A stretch of DNA of 64,000 nucleotides, from assembly GCA_025618425.1 (NCBI GenBank), contig CM046846.1:25706727-25770726 (forward strand), in the 5' to 3' direction. The notes beneath the pieces were generated by a model. That model saw nothing but the letters and a program-made list of their open reading frames with translations. It was not told the DNA's origin and made no database searches. Within the stretch, counting starts at the first letter, position 1; the number at the start of each line of letters is the position of its first letter. Made by a program: the position numbers and the translations under genes. Shown here in pieces: positions 11,841 through 23,608 of the stretch. This DNA comes from Heliocidaris tuberculata (taxonomy: Eukaryota > Echinodermata > Echinoidea > Camarodonta > Echinometridae).

Positions 11841-12083
11841 GCAGGGGGGGGGGGGGGGTTTCACAAAGAGTTAAGTTTGAGTTAAAGTCGCACTTAAATT
11901 TCTAGTTGCGTGCGGTATATGACACATCACCGCATTGGTCAGATCATGCTCAGGGGGACCCGCACCTTGGGGTAATCTACCAATGACATTAAGCGTTTAA
12001 TACCATATGCGCATTGGCACTTAGTAAGTGCGTAATTTACGCATTATTTTAAGTCAAACTTAAATCTTTGTGAAACACCCCCT
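11841..12083. mobile_element. Foldback MITE, family F2, copy 1
   Basis: The ends are inverted repeats: TTTCACAAAGAGTTAAGTTT on the left and AAACTTAAATCTTTGTGAAA on the right, both inside a run of Gs or Cs. The interior carries GTATGCGCATTGGC-like sequence. A second copy lies at 62444-62658 with the same internal motifs. No coding capacity. Confidence 0.85.
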
Positions 12084-12592
12084 GAATAGACACCAAAATG
12101 AGAGGAATATTATTTACAGCTATCATCATTCATCAAGCATGGGCTGAAATATCTAAACGTTGATCATATATCTTACTTAAGTTTTCATATCACTAACTAT
12201 GAAAAAAAAAAGTTTTTCGATCTTTTCTTCAACAAGGAAAATATTTACATTCAGTGTGATGCTATTAGGAGGAAAAGATTGGCAGTTTTGATACTCATTT
12301 GTTGACAGCTATTAAATCTATTAACTAAAATTTTTATCATTCTTATAGACTGTAGCGATCTTTTTGAATACCTGGGCTGATCTAAGATCATAAAAACATG
12401 AATTAAAATCTAATTTTAACCTTTTTGAAATTCATTATCAATTAGAAGTTATCACTTCCGTTATTATCATCAATTTAATTGGGGTGTAAAATTTATATTT
12501 TAAATTCAGTGTAGATGTCCAACAATCTTATTTTCTCCAGTTTCAAATTCCATCTTTATCAAAATGTTTCAGAGTAATATCAAACCTCCAGA

Positions 12593-12594
<2 letters not shown>

Positions 12595-12630
<36 letters not shown>

Positions 12631-12632
12631 TC
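12595..12632. repeat. (CT)n(CA)n microsatellite
   Basis: TCTCTC repeats switching directly to CACACA repeats, about 38 bp. Confidence 0.9.
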
Positions 12633-13374
12633 TTGTTCCACTAATGTACAAAGAACATACATGAAAATACATCTTTACATTAATGTACTAATATTACTAA
12701 AATAGACGTTTACGACCTATTTTATAGGTATACATGTATATACATTTGATTGAGATATTTTGTACTTTATATAACACACATAAATAATATCAGTGTCATG
12801 ACTGTTCTTTATCAGTATTCCATTCCCAATACTGAACTGGCCAATGGAATATAAACTTCTGGTATAACCGGTATGCTATTTACATAGGCTTAGTATACTA
12901 TTTTGTTATCACCAGTTACATACTATATTTCATATTTTCTCACATTCTTGTTTATTAAAATTGTTCCTTGGAGACTTAAATAAATTATAATGACAGAAAG
13001 CCATATATGTTTACAACTAACTTTCATAATACCATGATAACTCTGCATGTTTATATTTTTAGGAGATCCATCATTAGTCTGACATATGCTCCGGCGACAT
13101 GGAGCTTTATTTTGTCAAAAATATAGGGTTAGGGTTATGGTTGCAATTGAGTTTTAGATAAGGCCTATGCTTAACCCTCTCGTTACCATTGTCACATATT
13201 TGCATCTTAAAACATTATCTACAATAAAATACTGATTTTACCACTGTTTTGCAATGCAGCGTCTTCTCCTGTTGAGTCATATATCGTTTGAAAGCTAGAA
13301 ACTGTAATACAAATTCTATGGGTATTATTTGAGTACTCTTTTTGAAAAATCGAAATTAAGTGACAAATTTCAAT

Positions 13375-13425
13375 TTCAATTTAAAGACATTTATTTCCAA
13401 CTTTTCAATATACAAATTAATCTCG
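13375..13425 (-). mobile_element. 3'-terminal fragment of the LINE found at 29.5-32.3 kb
   Basis: ACATTTATTTCCAACTTTTC and the adjoining bases are shared with the 3' end of the broken LINE at 29488-29530. The fragment ends in a TTGAAA-type tail. It is likely a very short 5'-truncated insertion. It lies directly downstream of the last exon of LAPTM-like gene A. Confidence 0.6.
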
Positions 13426-13538
13426 TAAGATAGCACTCTTGGTCTAGGGTTGAAGTTAATAATTAGTGCAGGATATTGACCTCGGAGCAATTGTCGCCGG
13501 ATCATGTGTCGTACAACCGACGTGTCAACGACTTTCTT

Positions 13539-13628
13539 TCAGTACATGATATCGTGTTCGGGTTGTTCCTTTCCTCTCTCTTTGCGAAACTCCTGGAGGA
13601 GTGAAACTACGCACAACAGGCAGGTAAT
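13539..13628 (-). CDS. LAPTM-like gene A, exon 6 (terminal)
   Basis: The acceptor CGATTCACAG precedes a phase-0 reading [19 protein letters not shown]... that ends HDIMY and then TGA, 29 codons. It completes the fourth membrane helix begun in exon 5. It aligns with copy B exon 6 (ILCLLCVISQYQELRDGRG), sharing CLLCV and QE. Confidence 0.75.
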   Translation of the reverse strand: MTCLLCVVSLLQEFRKERGKEQPEHDIMY

Positions 13629-15498
13629 CTGTGAATCGAATAGGAATTGGTAAAATATCTTGTCTACATTAATCTAAAAAAAAAATCGAACTTTGTTTAC
13701 TTCACTGATATTTATTTTTATGTTGTAAAAAGAATGTAGATATACATGTACATTTATGTACATATTCAATTTGTTTTATAACTAAAAGAGTTACCCTGTT
13801 TCAACAAAACGAAAACCTGTTGTAATTTTTTTTTCATCAAAGCTTGTTGTAGATTTTGACAAAATAATTATGACACGAAACTTTAATCTTCAAATAAACG
13901 GAAGGTGTGGAAAGTCAATAAGACCTAAATCCAATAGTCATTTTATTTTAAGAACAAAGTAATGACAAATTGAATATAATCAAGAGCAGAAAATGATGTA
14001 TGTACATTTCTTTAGCACATCCATACGTTCACAGATCATGTACTGAAATTATTGGTATCGCTTCTAAAAACAAGACCTAAAAGAAGGTCGACTTCGGGAT
14101 TTTCTGCATAAATTATTTCTTTACTCTTATACGACCCACATAAAAACAGAAAGAATATTTTTGTAATTTTAACATTTATGACATAGTTATCTTTAATGCC
14201 TGAAATATGTTTTAAAGTGCACTGTGTTGATATACTAAGATTTACATTAGCTTTGTTCGTACTGAACTTACATGAACCGGTAATAGAAAGAGCCAAACAA
14301 CGAAGCCGAGAATCATCGCATCTGTATAAAGAGCCTGTCGGAAATATCAATATGTAACCGAAAGGAGAAAACATTTTCTTTTTAGATTAATAGATTACTA
14401 TAGGCGGTATAGTATTAATTTTTTTTTCTTATTACCCTATAATCTGATACTAGGCAAAACGATGCTTTTTATTTAAAAAAGGGTTGCTTCCATCACCATG
14501 ATTGAGAAAGGGGGTACTTTAAAGAGAAAGTTGAGTTCTGGGAAAGGTGAAACATAATTTGTGAGCATTCTCCTTCCTTTTATTACAGTTTGAAAGAACA
14601 TCATACTGGAAATGTCCCCCTGAAGAGGATTGCTCTTCAAATGCCCTTATATTCGAATTATGACGATTCCGGCCGAACGTTCATGCCACATGTTTGTGCA
14701 GTCCCATTATACTTATTTCTGTGCGCAGTGCATGTGCTTTCCAGTGAGAATGGGTCGATTTCTTATCATTTTGATGATTCCAAAACCTCACAGTATACAC
14801 GATTTTTTTGTATGTGTACATGGTCAAACTTTCCCAATTGATTTGAGACTGTTTCTTTCACAATGCATGGCAGGAACTCAACTTTATCTTTATTAATTTC
14901 TGTAATTTGGTTATATGAAAGAGGGAGGGTTCATTCTGTACACACATCATTATAAATGCCTGGGTGTCATTAGCAAATTCCCCATATCGTGATAAAAATG
15001 CTGAACTTTTAGTTTCCTGAAGCGTTCACAGATCTGTTTCTCTGATTTACTGGTTCTACCCAAGCTTACCTTCAGTGAAGGATTAATTCTTGTTTTAAAA
15101 TCAAAGTGCGACTTACCGTGATGCTGATACGGACGATCCAGGTGATGATTTGGAGAACGATCACGACAGGGATCGTCGCGACGTACGGGATGAGGAACAT
15201 CCAGATATCCTATCAGGAGAAGGATGAAGATGGATGTTATTTTACATCCTTACCGTGGGACTAGGAAAAATGTCATGACTACCTGGCAGAGTATAATGTG
15301 TGTATATGTATTAGGATCGTGAAGGGAACACGTGTAGAAAGAAAGAGGAAAATAATAGTACAGGAATTGGTAGAGAAGGTGGAGGAGAGAAGAAAGAGAG
15401 GATAATAAGGAGAGAGAGAGAGAGTGAGTGCGTGTGTGGTGTGTGTGTGGGTGTAAAATAGAGAGAAAGAGAGAGAAAGAATGTATGTGTGTGTGTGC

Positions 15499-15529
<31 letters not shown>

Positions 15530-17120
15530 CGAGGAAATGAATCAATGACGTATCTAAACACAGAATACCTACTAGTATCTCATCACCACGCATTCTAAAT
15601 GCCCATTACAAGTTGTGAAGTCGTGTTAGATTTGCCCGGGCCTTCTAAAGAGGGGGAGGGGGGCTTCATCCTATGCTGGCTACGCCAATGCTAGATTTTG
15701 GTTAATACTGAACTGACAGCAATCAAAATACCATGGAGTTCTACTGAGTATTAAACTTGATTTAACAACTGAAAAGTCGTATTTTCTTTCACCATGTATT
15801 AATTATGACCTCTCTTCTAGGAGCATTTATCCTAGTAAGGGATGGGGTGGTTATGAGGGGCAATTTCGTTTACCAAGTAGTGAAAATTAGCCTTATTATT
15901 TTATAGGCACTTTTAGTATTCTCTGTCGGTAACAACCCTCCGTTTTCCTTTTCAATATTTGTAAGAACTTGATTTGGCTAATGCCCCCCCCCACCACCAC
16001 CACCATAAAAGCCTGGTCACGCTATTGCCCAGAAGGGTGTGTTTACTTTACCTCTGCGACTCCGTAGATGAGGAAAACAGATGTGATTGCAAGGAAGATG
16101 AGCGCGATCACATCAATGATATCAGCAGCATAGGCCCCATAGCGGGAGAATTCAGAGCCTGTTATGGAGTAGGACAGAAAATAAACGAAAGAGAAATATG
16201 AATATCTGCAGTGTTCAAACTTAAAAAAAAACTCTTTCAGTGCTGATGTCACATATATATGACATATAGACTTGTCATATTTATTCACCAATTGCTCGAC
16301 CACAGGAAAGGTGGTCAATGTATATCAAAAATTTAAGCATAAATCGAGCATTCTAAATATAGGATTATAATTATATACTAACATAGAAATTTTCAGAGAA
16401 AATTGGAGATTTTTAAAAAGATATTACCTTATTTCAACATTACACAATAGTAAACAAACGAGAAACCAAAAGATAATGGACAAAAAAGAAACTCAAATGT
16501 AATTTTTAATCATTCTTATGCATAAAATTGGGTAAAGTAATAATGTTTGGTATCATAAGAAATGATAATAAATTTCCTACAAGTTTTGTGCACAATATTT
16601 TGTGAAATAATGGCGATGGTTTGAATAGTAAGACATTTGAAAAGCAAGCATTGATCACATTTTGGTAAAATTTTGAAGAGAGCTAAACCCCTTGGCACAG
16701 TAAGAGATAAGAGAAATTTATACAGCAAACATTGCAAATTAGGAGCGCCCGAAAAACGGAGCTTGTGTATTAACGAACGTCTGGAACAATGATCAATAGT
16801 CTTGTAATCACCATTTCCCCCTCTTTTTAGTGCTTCTTTTCAGAGGCAATGAAGCAGTACAGCTAACAAGTTTTAGGGCCCTTCTTCTACATTATTATTG
16901 ATTGATTCATAATGATGAAAATGATTATGGCTGTAATAATACAAGAAGAAAAAGGCAAGAAAGAGTGTCAGAAGAAAGCAGAAAAATATGGAGAAAGAGA
17001 AAGAAATATAAAAAAATAGATGAAGCAGAAAAGAAGAGGCAAATAAAAAAAAGGAGAAGCAAAAAAAAAAAAGGGGGAGAAGAAAAGAAATGAAACGGAA
17101 GGTAAGCAGAAGAGTAGCTA

Positions 17121-17151
<31 letters not shown>

Positions 17152-17422
17152 CAAAAAAACAAAAAACAAAAGAAGATCAGTATGTGTTTTCGTAATCTCA
17201 CCATTGGTTTGCGATATCTGATACCACTGAAAGCCTGTCCAGACGAGGTGAATGGCACTGTAGTTCTAATCAGAAATGCGAGATGCATGTACATTGACAA
17301 ATATACATGACAGATATGAAGAGTTACACAATATGGAATTAACTCAAACAAACAAACAAACAAACAAAAAAACCCAAGAAATTCAAAGGGGAGATGAGGA
17401 GGGCAACACACACACACACACA

Positions 17423-17518
<96 letters not shown>

Positions 17519-20500
17519 AAGAGAGAATAATGGTACAGAATGAAGCAGGTCACTCGGTGTATTTGCAAGCTTTCGGCTCCTGGCCTTCTTCAAGTTTATT
17601 TGCTAAATCAAACAGAATGAAACAAATAGTAATAATAAGCAACTTAACAAAACTAAAGACAACAGAATAGAACTATCATAAATCTGGCAACATAAATCAA
17701 CAGGAATAATTATAAGTGAAATTGAACAGATGTTACTCGCCAAAACAAAACTAAAGACAACAGAACAGAATTGTTATAAAGCTGGCAACATAAATCATCA
17801 GGAGTAAGTGAAATTGAAAAGATGTTATACTCGGCAGGAGTAAGTGAAATAACGAAAATGGAACTCAATAAAAACAAAAGTAAGCAAAGTAAACAATTAC
17901 CTGACTTTTAAGGTCGAAGCAAATGTATATGTACTCTCGTGTGTAATGGGTAGGTGTTCTGTGCAATAATCGTTACATGTAATACGGACGTCATGTAGAG
18001 GGCGTTTACTACACAAGTAAATAAATGGGTGCGTCCGACCGGAACAAAGTAAAAAAGGGGGGAAGGGGGGCATAGTGAAGTTCCAGCGTTGAGGGGATGA
18101 TTAGGCAAGACAAATTGGCTTTAAGACGATTAATTTGGTTTTTACTCTCTACATGCGTGGAATCGCCACGTCAACTGCGTGCGTGTCGTAGGGAGATATG
18201 GATAAAAGTATATGACAAATAGATGAATAGATGCAACGACAACAACAACAAGAGAAACGACAACAACAACAACGACGACAGAATCAATCACCAGATCAAC
18301 ATGCTCAACAAGATCGGCACCTTCGGCACCTTCTACCATGTCTACGAACAACGTGCGAGAACCGATCACCACAGCAACACACACAACAAAACCACGACCG
18401 AAAGCACGTCCTAACTCAACTAGACCGTAAGTACACTTCTCTGATGAAATACTATCTCCATCGGGAATTCCTCTCTAAATATAGAGAAGCGAACATTGTA
18501 CCTAAAGGTTTACACATCAAGAAAGCATGTGAAATGAACTTAATCAATGAATTAACGACAACGTGGAACGATACACTAGCAGAAACATCGGCTTTACTGC
18601 GAGATCTAAGTCTTCAAGGTGCCATAGATAACATTGAAAGACTCAAAAGTGAGATCTACGTGTTGAAAAACAACCTGTATAGATTATGTACACCAGAAGA
18701 ATACTACACTTTTCTGAACTCTATCAATAGAAATGTTAGTATTTTAAGGTCATCACTGATACGCTCTAAATCACGTAAATTAGAGCGAGATAGCAATGCA
18801 TTTGTATGTACAAAAAGAACAATAAATGATGCAGACGCCAATCCTATGATACCCCAAAATCATGCTGCTACGAGTCAGATTAAATGTATGTGTCACTGTA
18901 AACTCAAAGGTAATAACCGTAGATACAACCATAGAATGTATGTAAAGCGAAGAAAAGAAGTGTCAAGGGATATAGCTAACAATGCTAACACAATACTAAC
19001 ACACGTTGATCAAGAAAATAATGAAACTGAAAACAAACTCATTGTTAACTCATTTGTCCAGCCATTCTCTCACACAAGGTGAAAAGAGTGAGTCTATTAT
19101 CTAAAGGTCTTGGCTTTTGCCCATGTCCTCCTAGAATCGACCCTTTGAAGCTCCAGAGTGACTTTCGTGCATTCAAACGACGTATGATCTTGAAAAGCTA
19201 CTTCCACTCAAAGAACGGACAAAGTCACAATGATGAAGCTAATCTAAACCGATCAGAACCTTTATCTACCTCTACGCAGGGCCCTGCAAACCCGACTAAC
19301 AAAGAAACCCCGACGAATAATGACATATTAGACAGACTTAACAAAGGTCTCAATGTCAAGAGCGTGTGGATGCCCCACTTCACACCCCCGCCAACACTGG
19401 CCCTCTATCTTGACACTATCGAAGCCTCTTTAGAACCCCTCATTAATGCTCGCCACAAAGACAACCTAACCAAAACAGAAAGAGAGGCACTTAAAAACCT
19501 GCGCAGCAATCATGATGTGATAATAAAACCGGCAGACAAAGGTTCAGCGGTAGTGATTCAAAATAGAGACGATTATTTAGCAGAAGGATTAAGACAACTA
19601 AATACACACACTTACGAAGTGAAACCAAGTGACCCCACCAGTGACCAAGTTAAAGTGATAAAATCAGCTATTCTTGAAACAGACTTTCAAGCAAATATAA
19701 AAAAGAAACTAATCCTCCCCAAACCCTCTTGTCCTCAAATGTATTTTCTACCCAAAATCCACAAAGTAGGAAATCCAGGTCGCCCTATAGTATCTTGCTG
19801 CAGCTGCCCTACTGTTCAAGTTTCCAAACTTCTTGATACTATGATGCGCCCTCTTGTGGCACAGAGTAGATCATACATCCAAGATACCACCGATTTCCTC
19901 CGTCACGTAACAATAATCAATGACGAGGGTCCCCTACCAGACAACACCATTCTAGTTTCCGCAGATGTTTCATCGTTATACACCAACATACCTCACAACG
20001 AAGGCCTAATCGCTTGCTCCAAGGCTCTCGATGCCCGCACCACACAAAACCCTCCCACACATCAGTTAGTTCGTCTAGTGGAACTTGTCCTAAAACTCAA
20101 CAGTTTTCAGTTTAATGACAAATTTTACCTCCAAGTAGAAGGAACAGCTATGGGTACCCCTGTGGCCCCCTCTTATGCGAACATTTTCATGACCGACCTA
20201 GAAAACAGACTACTAGAAGCATCCCCCCTAAAACCACTACGCCAGTCTTGGCGCAGATATATAGATGATGTGAACTTTCTATGGACTGGAAACCATGAAT
20301 CCCTACAAGATTTCATTAACTATGCAAATTCCTTTCACCCTACGATAAAATTTACTTTCGAGTCATCCCAACATCAGGTCCCGTTTTTAGACATTCTACT
20401 TTAGGTTAAAGATTATGAACTCCACACCTCCCTCTACACTAAACCCACGGATAGCCATGCATACCTTATCCCACAATCATGTCACCCACCCCACACCTTT

Positions 20501-22633
20501 TCCGGAATCCCATACAGCCAAACACTTCGAATCCGCCGTATTTGTTCCGAAGAAGAAAACTCAAACTCTGCCCTCTCACAACTAACATGACTAAAGACAC
20601 ACTTAACGAACCGCCAGTATGATAAGAACCTTGTCGAGAAAGCTGTAGATAAAGGCGAACTCGTACCCCGCTCAGAACTGTTAACATACCAAAAGAAAAG
20701 TAAGACATCACTAACCCCATTTGTCCTATTAAACGTACCATCCCAATCTAAGAAAACTATCAAAAATCGTTCAAAAGCATCTCCCAGTCCTTCACCAAAA
20801 CAAAGAAATGAAGAAACTTTTCCCAGATCCACCACTCCTATCCTTCCGTCGCTGCAGATCCTTGAGAGACTTACTCGTAACATCTCGGATCCCTCACACA
20901 CCAACCCCTGACCGCCTCCAACACTTAGGCTCCACTAAATGCGACGCGCGTAAATGTTGCATTTGTCCATTCATCAACGAAACAGATCACTTTGTAAGTA
21001 CAATCACCGGACAAAATTTTCTCATCAACCAACATATTCACTGCAAATCCAATTACGTAGTATACCTCATCACATGTAAAAGATGTAAAAAACAATACGT
21101 GGGTAAAACCACCACCACACTCTACACACGAATGAACAACACCAGGTCGGACATCAAAAAATACAACACAAGTAGACGCAAAGATATTCCCATTGCCGCT
21201 CACTTCAACAAAGACAACCACACTATTGAAGACATGCAAGTCACAGGTATAGAACTAATCCGAAATAAAGATGCATCAGTCATGCTCTAAAGGGAATCCT
21301 TCTGGATTATCAAACTGAAAACCCTCACTCCCAACGGAATCAATGTAGATGAATAAACCGAATACATATCTCTCCACTAGATCACGACAACCTACTTTGT
21401 TTTTCATGTTTCTGTCTTTTTTTGGCGATTATAATCTCGCCCCCCCCCCCGCCTCTCCCTACCTCTTTCCCTTAACTTGATAATTACTCCTCATCTCTCT
21501 CTCTCTCCCTCTCTCTGTCTCGCTTGCTCCTCCCTTCCTCACTCACAATTATCATACACCTTCTTCAGAGGTAGGCATATATTACAATGAAATTGCCTTC
21601 ATGTATGATCGGGTACACGATTTGCGTAGACAAGTATGTAGGTAGAATCATACACAGTATACTCATGTATAATCATGTGAACATATTTGTGTGCGTCAAT
21701 ATATACTTATTCATGATATGTTACCATATGCACGTGTACATATTCCGTACGTATATCGCAGGTGAAGGTGCAAATGCATGTGAGAATATACATATATCTT
21801 TACACCAGTATACGGGCACTATGCATGTACATGTTCGCATGCATTTATTATAAACCTATTTGTTACACCTCTTTGTCATATACTTTTATCCATATCTCCC
21901 TACGATACGCACGCAGTTGACGTGGCGATTCCACGCATGTAGAGAGTAAAAACCAAATTAATCGTCTTAAAGCCAAATTGTCTTGCCTAATCATCCCCTC
22001 AACGCTGGAACTTCACTATGCCCCCCTTCCCCCCTTTTTTTTTACTTTGTTCCGGTCGGACGCACCCATTTATTTACTTGTGTAGTAAACGCCCTCTACA
22101 TGACGTCCGTAATACATGTAACGATTATTGCACAGAACACCTACCCATTACACACGAGAGTACATATACATTTGCTTCGACCTTAAAAGTCAGGTAATTG
22201 TTTACTTTGCTTACTTTTGTTTTTATTGAGTTCCATTTTCGTTATTTCACTTACTCCTGCCGAGTATAACATCTTTTCAATTTCACTTACTCCTGTTGAT
22301 TTATGTTGCCAGCTTTATAACAATTCTGTTCTGTTGTCTTTAGTTTTGTTTTGGCGAGTAACATCTGTTCAATTTCACTTATAATTATTCCTGTTGATTT
22401 ATGTTGCCAGATTTATGATTGTTTTGTTCTGTTGTCTTTAGTTTTGTTAAGTTGCTTATTATTATTATTTGTTTCATTCTGTTTGATTTAGCAAATAAAC
22501 TTGAAGAAGGCCAGGAGCCGAAAGCTTGCAAATACACCGAGTGACCTGCTTCATTCTGTACCATTATTCTCTCTTCACATATCTAAATTTAACATGGTTC
22601 AACCGATTGGTACACACATCCACACCTCTCTCG

Positions 22634-22712
<79 letters not shown>

Positions 22713-23569
22713 TACATATATACATAGACAGAGGGGGTATTGGTAGAGAAAAGAAATACACGGAGAGATTAAACGGAAATGGTGTAAAAAGTGCATAAAC
22801 GAAAGCTATTCAAAAGGTCAAAGAAAGATAGTAAACAACTCCATTTCTATTCATGGTTGAGAGAATTCATTTAGTGTAATGCCAAACGATTGTGTAGAAA
22901 AATTCTAATCAATAATGTCCAACGTGCATTGTTGTTCAAATGTTGTTCTCTGAGTTTCAAATACTGATATATATTTATCGATCGTTCTTTTTCAGCTGTA
23001 CGTATTGTTGAAAATGACATTTGCATTCACTGCACTATACTATCATCGAATTTCGACCCCCCCCCCTTTCTGAGTAACAGTGCAATTAATTTCCTCTTTA
23101 AAAAAATGAACTGTGATAATCTTTTCTTGTGATGAACATTGTACGAAAGGAAAGTATGGTTACGGTTATGTTCATTTTTATTTTTATCACTACAAGATAA
23201 TTTTGCACTGGCATTGGGAATCATTAATATGTCATGTATGTAAATCATTAACATGTAATGCATTGCATTAATAACTAAAATTTCATGAACTACTAATTAC
23301 CTCATTGTGGTCCTACTTTGTAAATAAGTTTGTATAAGTTTATATTATATAAAGGACTCAAACTAAGATATCCTCATTGAAGATTATCCCCTACAGACAA
23401 TTTTATAAAAAGATCATAATGAATGAATGGAAAAATAAGTCTTGACAGTTATATTGTAAAAAAGGAGTGTCATTAATCTTCGCTACATTTTGAGCAGTTA
23501 TATTTTAACACTTCAATGAAAAATAGTTTATTAATAATACGATGGTGGACCATCTTCCTAATTTTCTTC

Positions 23570-23608
<39 letters not shown>

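Larger units (their letters stand above)
17516..22581 (+). mobile_element. Penelope-like retroelement with inverted terminal repeats
   Basis: A 5.1-kb element in the first large intron of LAPTM-like gene A. It consists of an inverted left arm (17516-18218), a coding region for a Penelope-type reverse transcriptase and a GIY-YIG endonuclease, and a matching right arm (21875-22581). The RT shows the [10 protein letters not shown] block and the catalytic YIDD, and the endonuclease shows VVYLITC followed by YVGKT. The coding region is broken by a frame change near 19080 and by several stops or frame changes after 20400, so this copy is probably not autonomous. Flanks are TA-rich microsatellites on both sides, so a target-site duplication cannot be read. 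Confidence 0.93.

Noticed and set aside
13560..13610. Alternative acceptor GTGCGTAG for gene A exon 6
   Set aside because: It gives a hydrophilic tail beginning FHSSRSF and no helix. The acceptor at 13629 gives [11 protein letters not shown], which matches copy B.
14036..14374. 112-codon minus-strand frame as an independent gene
   Set aside because: It overlaps LAPTM-like gene A exon 5 in another phase; the splice-bounded phase-0 reading aligns with copy B and this frame does not.
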